DNA of 25,695 nucleotides from a virus, in IMG/VR virus record IMGVR_UViG_3300021371_000092, positions 1 to 25,695 of that record; one strand, written 5' to 3'. The position numbers and the translations under genes are program-made. This document shows, piece by piece, positions 1-7,043 of the stretch. The notes under the pieces were generated by a model. The model was not told where the DNA came from. It did not search any database and was given only the letters and a program-made list of their open reading frames with translations. Position 1 is the first letter of the stretch. Every line of letters begins with the position of its first letter.

Positions 1-90
1 ATTTTGCTCTATTGGAGATAGCTCTGAATCTATCTCTGTTAGTAATTGATACTGCCCTACCGACAGATTAAATAACTTTGTATTTCCCAT
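1..90 (-). CDS. Partial phage protein, N-terminal 30 residues, cut by the left edge
   Basis: An ATG at 90-88 opens a frame that stays open to base 1. It encodes 30 residues starting MGNTKLFNLSVGQYQLLTEI. It overlaps the end of the large terminase gene by 23 bp in another frame, as is normal in this tightly packed operon. The LSVGQYQ segment recalls small proteins found near tail genes in Bacteroidetes phages, possibly tail assembly chaperones, but that is a memory-based guess. The rest of the gene lies outside the window. If the genome is circularly permuted, it would lead on towards the tape-measure gene cut by the right edge. Confidence 0.6.
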   Translation of the reverse strand, partial: MGNTKLFNLSVGQYQLLTEIDSELSPIEQN

Positions 91-1225
91 ATCCTTTCTT
101 ACTGAATTTGTGCATTATTAAATATCTTAGAGCGTCAATAGCGTGGTTATAGTTGTCTATTGGTACGTTTAAGCTCTTACCTGACCTATCCACTTTCCAC
201 TTATATTGTTCCAGCTCCTTTATTAAGTTCTTACTGCTCGAATGTACGTTTATTTTATAACCTTTCAATAGGTTTATTCCAAACATTATACTATCCGCAC
301 CCTTCTTTACTCCATCAATAGTCCACCTTAGCCGCCTTAGCTCCTCTATACTTTTAGGCTCTGAACTATCTGCGACTATTAGAGAGCCTCTGCTTACGTT
401 TAAAGCCTCCATCCTATTACTTATATCATTGTTAGTCATAGCAGTGTCATAGATAAGCTCTTTGACCCATAGCTCGCCATCTTGCATCCTAACCTCGATT
501 AGTGTACTTGGGTCATTCGAGAAACCAAAGTCCATTCCGTAGCCTATTAGCTTCTTATCTGCAAAGTCCTCATTAGTTACAAACCACTTACGCAACACAA
601 GCCCCTCTATTCTGCCAGTCCTACCCCTTGCGTATACCTTCCATAAGTCTATATCATTATTCTTTAGAGCCTCTATCTTCTCCCTTACCTTATCACTTAA
701 AAAAGGGTTATGCCTATGGTCTGATATGATGAGATGAGTATTTGGTAAAGGTATTAGCTTATCGTGTACCCAAAAGCTGGCATCAGGGTTATAGTCTATG
801 TACACTTGCTTACGAGTTCTAAGGCTAAGCTGCTCGTAGACGTTGTATGGTATGCCGTTTGCCTCGTTAATGAATAGATAGTCTCTCTTACCACTCTTAG
901 CGTCTTGGTCGTTATCGTATGAATTAAACTCCATTATAGAGCCGTTCTTAAAACTGAACACTCTATCTGACCTATTGTAGAATGTTACTTGCTGCTTAAT
1001 CGCCTCGTCTGCGTTATGTATATCTATCGCATCCCTTAACGCTCCTACCTTCAAGTTAGGTATGTCTTGCCCTACTACCGTTATCGTACAAGTCTCAGCT
1101 ATCGCTTTACTAAACAATACTTGCAAAATAGCATAGGTCTTACCTGAGGAAGTGCCTCCCTGATTGACTACGACGTCCGCAGTGCATTCAAAGTTCTGAC
1201 GATATAGAGCAGAGGTATTAATCAA
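68..1225 (-). CDS. terL: Terminase large subunit (packaging ATPase and nuclease)
   Basis: This is the motor that pumps phage DNA into the procapsid and cuts the concatemer. The 385-residue protein has a Walker A motif GGTSSGKT at 23-30 and a Walker B-like YLFINEAN at 116-123. The usual Walker B Asp is Asn120, followed by the catalytic Glu121, as in PBSX-type terminases. A motif III-like YIDYNP lies at 142-147. The C-terminal RNase H-fold nuclease shows its acidic residues in MDFGFSNDP (Asp232), VADSSEP (Asp286) and NHAIDALRY (Asp364). The length is slightly short but complete for this family. The gene overlaps the small subunit gene upstream by 8 bp, which supports translational coupling. Confidence is high. 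Confidence 0.95.
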   Translation of the reverse strand: MINTSALYRQNFECTADVVVNQGGTSSGKTYAILQVLFSKAIAETCTITVVGQDIPNLKVGALRDAIDIHNADEAIKQQVTFYNRSDRVFSFKNGSIMEFNSYDNDQDAKSGKRDYLFINEANGIPYNVYEQLSLRTRKQVYIDYNPDASFWVHDKLIPLPNTHLIISDHRHNPFLSDKVREKIEALKNNDIDLWKVYARGRTGRIEGLVLRKWFVTNEDFADKKLIGYGMDFGFSNDPSTLIEVRMQDGELWVKELIYDTAMTNNDISNRMEALNVSRGSLIVADSSEPKSIEELRRLRWTIDGVKKGADSIMFGINLLKGYKINVHSSSKNLIKELEQYKWKVDRSGKSLNVPIDNYNHAIDALRYLIMHKFSKKGYGKYKVI

Positions 1226-1604
1226 CTATATCTTTCTCGCTATTGGCAAACGGTACGCCAGTATCTATGATGTTAATGTCAAGGCTCTTGTAGGTAGTCT
1301 CTTGATGCACCTCAGTACGCTCTATGTACCCTCTCTTCTTACCTTTGGTCTTTAAGTAGAATATAGTACCTGATGTATTGCCCTCTTTTATTTGTTTGTG
1401 TAGTTGGCTTTCTGCAAAGTCTAAAGCTATATTTTCTATATCTTCTACGGCTTCTTTATATATGTCGTCTTGCTTTAGCCAAGTGTAATGCGTATTCCTA
1501 CTTATTCCTACTGACTTACAAGCAGAGGTAACTATACCTAACGACTTTTCTAAAGCCTCAAGCATTGCAGCCTTTTGTATGTCATTTTTTGTACTCATTT
1601 CCAT
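1218..1604 (-). CDS. terS: Terminase small subunit (DNA recognition)
   Basis: The 128-residue protein has an N-terminal helix-turn-helix at about residues 14-46 (SACKSVGISRNTHYTWLKQD). A helical oligomerisation segment follows, and a KTKGKKRGY stretch at 85-93 is typical of small terminase proteins in Gram-negative phages. It should bind the packaging site and load the large subunit, whose gene overlaps it by 8 bp. The start ATG at 1604-1602 lies inside the 3' end of the upstream methyltransferase gene (23-bp overlap). A second ATG two codons later is equally possible. The identification rests on the helix-turn-helix, the size and the position beside the large subunit. Confidence 0.85.
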   Translation of the reverse strand: MEMSTKNDIQKAAMLEALEKSLGIVTSACKSVGISRNTHYTWLKQDDIYKEAVEDIENIALDFAESQLHKQIKEGNTSGTIFYLKTKGKKRGYIERTEVHQETTYKSLDINIIDTGVPFANSEKDIVD

Positions 1605-2769
1605 TAATCTTTATTTCTAAATTAGGGTCTAAGTTTAACATCCTATCTATAATAACTTGGCAGTACTTAGGGTCTAATTCCATCCCGTAGCATTTTCTTT
1701 TTAGTTGATGTGCTGCTACCATAGTTGAGCCAGAGCCAAGAAATAAGTCGGCAATTATATTTCCTTTACAGTAATCTGAAATTAAACGACTCAAAAGTTT
1801 AGATGGTTTCATTGATGGGTGAACTCTATTTCGGGCTTCATTTGGGTCATCTTTGCTTAAAAACCCAAACCATTCAAAATCAAAAACGAGTCGCTTGTGT
1901 TTTTTTTTACTCCAACAAAGCTCAAAAGTATTTCCGATGCCTCGTTGTTGTGCCTCACTACTTCTCTTATTCCATACAAACCAACTACCGCTCTTACCAT
2001 AGTTTGGTATTAAATCAATAAAATAATCTGCTCCCCAAATAAAAATCTCTTTGCAATATCCAAAAGAAGCAAAGATTGTATTTATCAATTCAGGAGTAAA
2101 ATCCTCATTATCTCCAATTATTTTATCATATTTATTACCTACCTTATTCCCTTTAAACCCAATACTTTTTTCACTTCCCTTTATTTGAGAATAATCAGTA
2201 TCTAAAAACATTCCATAAGGAGGGTCAGTAAAAACCATATCGGCTTTCTCACCATTCATCAACTTAGCCACTTGGTCACTATCCGTACTATCTCCACAAA
2301 GTAGCCTATGCTCTCCTATCTCTATCAGGTCGCCTAAGACTACATCTACTTGCATATTTTCAGGCTCGATATAATCGTCCTCCTCTGCCTCTAATTCTGT
2401 TGCCTCATCAAAAGGGAAACCCTCTAAACCCCAGTCCTCAAGTTCTTGAGTATCCCACTCATTAGCTAACATCTCCCAGTCGTGCTCTCCAAACCCTACG
2501 TTATCTGCTATAATAAATCGCCTCGTCTCGTCCTCTGTAAGCTCGTCTGCTCGCTTTACCCATTCATTAGGTATATCAGTATAGCCTAACTCCTTTAAAG
2601 CCTTTAGACGCATATTCCCACCTAAGACTATATTCTCCGAATTAACTACCATAGGTCTAAGCTCCATCATCTTAGGAAACTCAGATATAGACTTCTTTAG
2701 CTTGGCAAATTTCTCGTCTTTAATAATACGAGGGTTGTTAGGGTTGCTTTTTATTTCTTTTATGTTCAT
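1582..2769 (-). CDS. ParB-like domain fused to a DNA methyltransferase
   Basis: The 395-residue protein has an N-terminal ParB/sulfiredoxin-like domain at about 1-95, with GGNMRLKALKELGY at 50-63. An acidic linker follows (roughly 123-137). The C-terminal part is a DNA N4-cytosine/N6-adenine methyltransferase: TDPPYG at 181-186 is the catalytic motif, and DLFLGSGST at 341-349 is the S-adenosylmethionine site. HPSMKP at 317-322 is another family landmark. Catalytic motif before cofactor motif is the beta-class order. This fusion is common in phages and may protect phage DNA from host restriction. No cognate restriction enzyme is seen. The ATG overlaps the stop of the upstream gene by 4 bp. The target sequence cannot be read from the gene. 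Confidence 0.9.
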   Translation of the reverse strand: MNIKEIKSNPNNPRIIKDEKFAKLKKSISEFPKMMELRPMVVNSENIVLGGNMRLKALKELGYTDIPNEWVKRADELTEDETRRFIIADNVGFGEHDWEMLANEWDTQELEDWGLEGFPFDEATELEAEEDDYIEPENMQVDVVLGDLIEIGEHRLLCGDSTDSDQVAKLMNGEKADMVFTDPPYGMFLDTDYSQIKGSEKSIGFKGNKVGNKYDKIIGDNEDFTPELINTIFASFGYCKEIFIWGADYFIDLIPNYGKSGSWFVWNKRSSEAQQRGIGNTFELCWSKKKHKRLVFDFEWFGFLSKDDPNEARNRVHPSMKPSKLLSRLISDYCKGNIIADLFLGSGSTMVAAHQLKRKCYGMELDPKYCQVIIDRMLNLDPNLEIKINGNEYKK

Positions 2770-2951
2770 TGTAGGTACTTAAAATATAGTTTTAATACGT
2801 GTTTATATATGCACTTACCGCAGCCAGTATCTGGGCGGTAGTTAAAGTCTTGCTGGCATAGCTTAACAAACTCAGGATGTAGGTCAGAGTTTAGCTTGCC
2901 TCCTTCTTGTTTTACTATGGTTATTATGTTGTCTCTTAACTCGTCTGTCAT
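2766..2951 (-). CDS. Small cysteine-containing phage protein, unknown function
   Basis: The 61-residue protein has Cys32 and a CGKCIYKH motif (Cys44, Cys47) near the C terminus, which might bind metal. I recall similar short proteins beside sigma-like genes in Bacteroidetes phages, but no function is known to me. It overlaps its neighbours by 4 bp on each side, so it is clearly part of the operon. The positional link to the upstream sigma-like domain is the only hint: it might act with it. Confidence 0.65.
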   Translation of the reverse strand: MTDELRDNIITIVKQEGGKLNSDLHPEFVKLCQQDFNYRPDTGCGKCIYKHVLKLYFKYLQ

Positions 2952-4300
2952 AGCGTTTGTAGCCTTTTAGCGTTCTCTTTAACTATGTTGTACTTCATAT
3001 TTACGTCCTCCTTTAGCTTTAGCCCTAAGTCTACTTGCATATTGTGATTGCCTTTTATCTTCTTAATAGCAGCAGCCCAGTTATTATTATATACTTTTAT
3101 ACTGTTTTTTGTTGTCGAGAGCAAATTGTAAGGCATTACCGCACTAACCATTACTGGCTTTGCAAAGTGTCCAGCCTCTATCATTTTTAGCTCTGATTTG
3201 CAGCTATTGAATGTGTTTTCTTGTAGAGGTATTAAACAGATACCGCAGTCTTCATAATCCTTAGCGTATTCAGATATAGAGTTTATCTGCTGCATTATAC
3301 CTTTCATTCGCTTGGGTAGCTTGGGAGTCTTTACGTATAGCTCCTCTTTATTGAACGCATCGCCTAATAGCTTTAAGTCTTTTAAGTGAGTACTGCCGCC
3401 TGAATAAAAGAAGGTGTCAAAGTCTATGCTTAGGCTTTCGTATGCGAATTGCTTTTCGAGAGGGTCTATGGCGTTCTTTACTATTTCTACATTTGTGTTA
3501 TAGGGCAGTATCTTATCAGCAAGTATCTTAGTAGTAGTCCATATTTGGTCTGCGTTTCTTATATTGGATACAATACACTTATCCATCTTTGTTTTAGCAT
3601 AGTAATGCTTAACTGGATGCCCTTTAGGCAATATCCAGTAGTCGTCTATATCGCATATTACTTTTATCCCTTTTGCCTTTAATAGAAGTATTGTCTCTTC
3701 GGGTTTCATAAGAGCAGATATGTTACGATTGTAAACTACGTGAGTAACGCCATCGAGCTTCTGCAAAAAGTCGTCCTTTTGGTTCATTAAGCAGACCACC
3801 TCTATTCCGTAGTCTTTGCTCATCTTAACAAGCGGCACTATTAGCCTATGATATGACACCGCACTTATAGACTGAGTGACGATAGCTACCTTAATATTTT
3901 TTTCGTACATTATTTTAAACTCTTTTTTTGCTTTCTTATAGTCGGCTTTTAACGTCTTGTAACCTATGGAAGCTCCTTTGTGTATCTGCGTCAGGTTCTC
4001 TCCGTTATAGATAGCCCTAAGTATGTTAGCGTGGTAATGCGTCATACTATTTAGCACCTCGTCTACCTCTGTATCCTCGTAAGTTTCGTTTAAGAAATAA
4101 GGGTCTTTAGCGTTGCACTTCTTTAACCACTGGTTACGCATCACCATAGCAAAGAAGCCCTTCAAATTATCTTTGAAAGGCTTTTGAGTGCATATATCAA
4201 ACGCAACAGACACTAATTCGTCTGCGTCGTTTTGGTTTTTGGTTAGCTTTAGAGCATAGTCTCGTATGCTCTTATCGAAATATATCTCTTCTAACTTCAA
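2948..4300 (-). CDS. Sigma-70-like domain fused to a GT-B glycosyltransferase
   Basis: This is one uninterrupted 450-codon frame with two unrelated parts. Residues 1-132 resemble a minimal sigma factor. A region 2-like helix bundle (NQNDADELVSVAFD, then FFAMVMRNQWLKK) is followed by a region 4-like helix-turn-helix near 90-130 (NLTQIHKGASIGYKTLKADY). Residues from about 136 on look like a GT-B glycosyltransferase: DIDDYW at 217-222, NAIDP at 276-280, SGGSTHLKDL at 300-309, and a donor-site segment CKSELKMIEAGHFAKPVMVS at 367-386. Met131 (ATG at 3910-3908) sits exactly at the junction after an A-rich stretch, so a free glycosyltransferase could also be made. The substrate is unknown. The ATG overlaps the stop of the gene upstream by 4 bp. 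Confidence 0.75.
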   Translation of the reverse strand: MKLEEIYFDKSIRDYALKLTKNQNDADELVSVAFDICTQKPFKDNLKGFFAMVMRNQWLKKCNAKDPYFLNETYEDTEVDEVLNSMTHYHANILRAIYNGENLTQIHKGASIGYKTLKADYKKAKKEFKIMYEKNIKVAIVTQSISAVSYHRLIVPLVKMSKDYGIEVVCLMNQKDDFLQKLDGVTHVVYNRNISALMKPEETILLLKAKGIKVICDIDDYWILPKGHPVKHYYAKTKMDKCIVSNIRNADQIWTTTKILADKILPYNTNVEIVKNAIDPLEKQFAYESLSIDFDTFFYSGGSTHLKDLKLLGDAFNKEELYVKTPKLPKRMKGIMQQINSISEYAKDYEDCGICLIPLQENTFNSCKSELKMIEAGHFAKPVMVSAVMPYNLLSTTKNSIKVYNNNWAAAIKKIKGNHNMQVDLGLKLKEDVNMKYNIVKENAKRLQTL

Positions 4301-4572
4301 AAGGGTAAATCACTTGACCCGTCAGCGTTAAAATCGACTGCGGAGTCGTTAGTTTTAGCTTGGTTAGGCTTCCAAGTGTCAAGCTCTACATACGGCTTAC
4401 CGCTTTTAGCTATCTTAATGTTTAAATTTACCCAACCTTTACTTTGTCTCTCCTTAATAAACGCTATGGCGTCATCCGCTTTAAGGCTTAAACTGCCTAC
4501 TACAAACTCAGGAGAATTAGGGTTCATTTTGAATATAAACCCATCTGCAAATATTTTTTCTGTGTTATCCAT
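4297..4572 (-). CDS. Small protein with an SSB-like acidic C-terminal tip
   Basis: The 91-residue protein has a beta-rich core (FIFKMNPNSPEFVVG ... WVNLNIKIAKSGKPYVELD). A flexible acidic tail ends in DFNADGSSDLPF. That ending closely matches the DDDIPF tip with which bacterial single-stranded DNA-binding proteins recruit partners. A phage single-stranded DNA-binding role is therefore plausible and fits the replication operon, but no classical OB-fold signature is obvious. A TATATTTG element lies 5 nt before the ATG, and a structured RNA lies upstream at 4606-4710, so this gene may have its own control. It overlaps the sigma-glycosyltransferase gene by 4 bp. Confidence 0.65.
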   Translation of the reverse strand: MDNTEKIFADGFIFKMNPNSPEFVVGSLSLKADDAIAFIKERQSKGWVNLNIKIAKSGKPYVELDTWKPNQAKTNDSAVDFNADGSSDLPF

Positions 4573-4577
4573 TGCTA

Positions 4578-4585
4578 CAAATATA
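4578..4585 (-). promoter_or_regulatory. Bacteroidetes -7 element, leaderless arrangement
   Basis: On the minus strand this reads TATATTTG, an exact match to the TAnnTTTG consensus, 5 nt before the ATG of the SSB-tipped gene. Transcription would start at or next to the ATG. No well-spaced -33 TTG is present (a TTG lies only 13 nt upstream), so the call rests on the -7 match and position. Confidence 0.5.
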
Positions 4586-4605
4586 ACATTTTTTTAAACA
4601 ATAAA

Positions 4606-4710
4606 TATAGGTAATGGCTAAGTATACCTAACAACTGGGCTCTCACCGTGTTTTTCGGGGTTATTGGTTTGCATACGATACTACTAACCCTTTTTCTCCC
4701 ACTACCTATA
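4606..4710 (-). ncRNA. Structured intergenic RNA with a 12-bp closing stem
   Basis: This element fills the 148-bp gap between genes ending at 4721 and starting at 4572. On the minus strand UAUAGGUAGUGG (4710-4699) pairs fully with CCAUUACCUAUA (4617-4606). One pair is G-U, which would be an A-C mismatch on the plus strand, so the minus-strand RNA is favoured. Inside, GGGUUA (4690-4685) pairs with UAACCC (4663-4658). AGUAU in that loop (4682-4678) can pair with AUACU (4625-4621), suggesting a pseudoknot. The overall form resembles a riboswitch or a translational operator. No known family is recognised, and no promoter for it alone was found. Confidence 0.5.
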
Positions 4711-4720
4711 TATTTTTTTA

Positions 4721-4903
4721 TTAAATAATTTCTTTGATAAGTTTAACATCTGTCAACTTCCATAAATTTCTGTCGCGTTGTAGCACCTTATGACGGTTCA
4801 TTAGACGAGCGAATAGTACTTTTTTATTAGCTAAGTCTCCGTAGACATTGCTGGTAATAGTCTTGCCTCCCTTTGTGGCAGTAACTTTTATTAATCCTTT
4901 CAT
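4721..4903 (-). CDS. Small basic protein, unknown function
   Basis: The 60-residue protein is rich in lysine and arginine (MKGLIKVTATKGGKTITSN, then NKKVLFARLMNRHKVLQRDR). I do not recognise it. The start overlaps the stop of the HNH-like gene (ATGA), which supports translation as part of the operon. Its stop lies 11 bp upstream of the structured RNA. The basic charge would allow nucleic-acid binding, but nothing specific shows this. Confidence 0.55.
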   Translation of the reverse strand: MKGLIKVTATKGGKTITSNVYGDLANKKVLFARLMNRHKVLQRDRNLWKLTDVKLIKEII

Positions 4904-5187
4904 AATTTACTTTTACTATCGTGTTTTATATGGCACTCTCTGCAACGTACTTTAATATTATCTTTATCATACGCCAGCTCTGACCGCCTTGTCTTTTGAG
5001 CCTCATCTACCGAGATAGTATGAGAGCAGTCCAAGTATACCCCAGTAGACCGTAAGCAGTCTACGCAGAAGTTATACCCGTACTCCCAAAATTGCTCACT
5101 GAGTGCGTTCTTTTTAGCCTCCTTTGTGCGAGCATCTATTACGCTCTTAGATATTCTCTCCTCTTCGCTTGTATAATAATGGTTCAT
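4900..5187 (-). CDS. HNH-like nuclease family protein
   Basis: The 95-residue protein has two cysteine pairs (CVDC at 41-44 and CREC at 82-85) that could hold a zinc ion. Between them lie LDCSH (His56) and DNIKV (Asn77), with His86 and His89 after. This spacing resembles HNH endonucleases and NinG-like recombination proteins of phages. It may cut DNA during recombination or packaging. It lies between a methyltransferase gene and a small basic protein. The catalytic His-His pair of a classical HNH enzyme is not clear-cut, so activity is uncertain. The start ATG at 5187 is the only early one. Confidence 0.6.
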   Translation of the reverse strand: MNHYYTSEEERISKSVIDARTKEAKKNALSEQFWEYGYNFCVDCLRSTGVYLDCSHTISVDEAQKTRRSELAYDKDNIKVRCRECHIKHDSKSKL

Positions 5188-5189
5188 AT

Positions 5190-5792
5190 TTAAAATAATT
5201 TAGTTTGCAGTTGATGGTCGTGCAAACGTTTCATCGCTGCATCGTAGTATTCCTTATCCAATTCACACGCTGTTAAATCAAAACCAAGATTATGGCACGC
5301 AATAGCAATTGAGCCACTACCTAAATGTGTATCCAGTATCTTGTCGCCTTCTTTGGCGTACTTCATTAAAAGCCATTCGTACAATTTTATAGGTTTTTGA
5401 GTTGGGTGTATTTTAGATTCAGGTACATTTTGAACTGAATATGAAAACATTGTAGATGTACTGCCAAGACCATTACTAATCGAAGCTAATTCACATTCTG
5501 AATATTTACCTTTTACTCCAGTTATTTTTTTATTCCAAACAACAAATCCTTTCCATTGTGGTAGCTGAAAATTGTTTGCCCCCCAAATTATTTGCTCTTT
5601 ACTTACCCTTATTAATTCATTCCAATATTCTGAGATTGGTCTACCCTCTAAACTTTCCATAGAACCTTTTGACCTCATTTCTTTTATTGGTTGGTTTCTA
5701 TCCCTATAAGGTGGGTCAACAATAGCAAGGTCAAAGTGGTTATCTTCATACCTTGCCATTAGCTCCATATTATCTTCGTTTGTTATTTTCAT
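5190..5792 (-). CDS. DNA methyltransferase (N4/N6 family), short form
   Basis: The 200-residue enzyme has the catalytic motif VDPPY at 25-29, the landmark HPTQKP at 129-134 and the cofactor-binding motif DTHLGSGS at 154-161. This is the same beta-class order as the ParB-fused enzyme at 1582-2769, but without the ParB domain. It probably methylates adenine or cytosine in a short target and protects the phage from restriction. It overlaps the next gene upstream by 4 bp (5789-5792). All catalytic motifs are present, so it should be active. Target specificity cannot be predicted. Confidence 0.9.
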   Translation of the reverse strand: MKITNEDNMELMARYEDNHFDLAIVDPPYRDRNQPIKEMRSKGSMESLEGRPISEYWNELIRVSKEQIIWGANNFQLPQWKGFVVWNKKITGVKGKYSECELASISNGLGSTSTMFSYSVQNVPESKIHPTQKPIKLYEWLLMKYAKEGDKILDTHLGSGSIAIACHNLGFDLTACELDKEYYDAAMKRLHDHQLQTKLF

Positions 5793-6124
5793 AACTTGCT
5801 TTGATATTGTTTAACTACTTCGTCCACTCCTATCTCGTGTATTTTTTCGCTAATATAATATTTTTCTGTCATATCTTTAAGTCGGCTATTCATTTCACCT
5901 ATTTTAAATATGTACTGAGCAGTCAAATTAGAATACTCATCTATATCTATGGCTTGTTTATGGCATAGGTTTATAAGGTTATCTAAGTTCTGCAAGTGTT
6001 TAGTCTGCTCTGTCTTATCTCCCTTGTATTTAGCGAGCTTAATTTTCATATCTCTAATAGACTTCTCTGCCTCTCTGCAAATATGAGGATTGTTTAGTGT
6101 TTCTTTTGCTTCTTGTTTTGTCAT
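5789..6124 (-). CDS. Helical phage protein, unknown function
   Basis: The 111-residue protein is highly charged and predicted by eye to be almost all helix, with likely coiled-coil segments around residues 16-50 and 70-90 (IRDMKIKLAKYKGDK; FKIGEMNSRLKDM). It lies directly after the helicase gene (1-bp gap) and overlaps the methyltransferase gene by 4 bp. That position suggests a replication accessory such as a helicase partner, but no motif supports this. Confidence 0.6.
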   Translation of the reverse strand: MTKQEAKETLNNPHICREAEKSIRDMKIKLAKYKGDKTEQTKHLQNLDNLINLCHKQAIDIDEYSNLTAQYIFKIGEMNSRLKDMTEKYYISEKIHEIGVDEVVKQYQSKL

Positions 6125-6125
6125 T

Positions 6126-7043
6126 TTAAAAAGGTTCTTTTGTGTTTACGTTAAATATAATTTTCATCGGGTCTTTGACTATCTCATCCGTAGCGTATGC
6201 GTACTTCTTCACGTTGTTTAAGTGGTCAAAATCGTAAAACCTCTGAGTTCCCCAGTCTATATGGACAACACATTGCCCTATACTACCGTAGGCTTTTGGC
6301 TTTACCTTGTCAACGTATATCTCGTAGGGCTGGTGGTTCTCCTTAGAGCCTTTATGTACTACTACTATGTTCCTACCGTTGTTATTCCACTCAGAACCGC
6401 CCATCAAATCGTAAACCGTTGGCTTTTTTACGTTGCCGTCTTTCACTTGCTTAGGGTCTGGGTTCTTAGGGTGTATAATTATGAAGGAGTGCATCTTATT
6501 TATATCCATAAACCTATTACGCAAAGACAATATCTTCCTCAAATAGTCAGGGCTTGTAGGCTCTCCTTTGTGTGCAAGGTAGTTCCAGCTATCTATAACT
6601 GCTGAGTTACATTTAGCCTCTTTTGCATAGTTCCAAAATGCTTCGGGTTCTATATTATGCTCTGCGGATATAAACTTAAAAGAGTCTGATAATTGTGTAG
6701 AGTATTTAGCTATCTCTCGCTCTGTAATGCTATTACGATACCCCTTCTCAAAGGTCTTGCCAGTCATCTTATGGAGTAGGTTAGATAGTACTTCTGTATC
6801 GCTACCGTCATCAGGCATATATACGCAATGCCTCCAGCCTTCGTTCATAGTTAGACCCATCATTATCTCCTTTAAAAATAAAGACTTCCCAAAAAACGGG
6901 TATCCCGTTATATCCGTACATCCTCCCTTAACAAATGTTAATTTCTCATCAAAGGCGTTTAGTCCTATCTTACTCCCTTCGGGTATGCCGTACTTGTGAA
7001 GGTGCATTAGTTGGTCGAGTATTTGGCTTGTAGACTTTATCAT
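6126..7043 (-). CDS. Replicative helicase-like ATPase (RecA/DnaB fold)
   Basis: The 305-residue protein is a RecA-fold ATPase like the helicase half of T7 gp4, Twinkle and DnaB. Walker A is TGYPFFGKS at 46-54. Walker B is NSAVIDS, with Asp151. IIIHPKNP at 188-195 and GGSEWNNNGRNIVVVHKG at 215-232 match the later helicase motifs. No primase domain is fused to it. It probably unwinds the phage replication fork. It sits next to the replication initiator gene, whose 3' end it overlaps by 4 bp (7040-7043). It could be loaded by that initiator. A RadA-like or RepA-like ATPase is the main alternative. Confidence 0.85.
   Translation of the reverse strand: MIKSTSQILDQLMHLHKYGIPEGSKIGLNAFDEKLTFVKGGCTDITGYPFFGKSLFLKEIMMGLTMNEGWRHCVYMPDDGSDTEVLSNLLHKMTGKTFEKGYRNSITEREIAKYSTQLSDSFKFISAEHNIEPEAFWNYAKEAKCNSAVIDSWNYLAHKGEPTSPDYLRKILSLRNRFMDINKMHSFIIIHPKNPDPKQVKDGNVKKPTVYDLMGGSEWNNNGRNIVVVHKGSKENHQPYEIYVDKVKPKAYGSIGQCVVHIDWGTQRFYDFDHLNNVKKYAYATDEIVKDPMKIIFNVNTKEPF

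Noticed and set aside
6222-6605. A 127-codon open frame on the plus strand
   Set aside because: It is antisense to the helicase gene, which has clear Walker motifs. The opposite frame shows no motif and no A-rich start.
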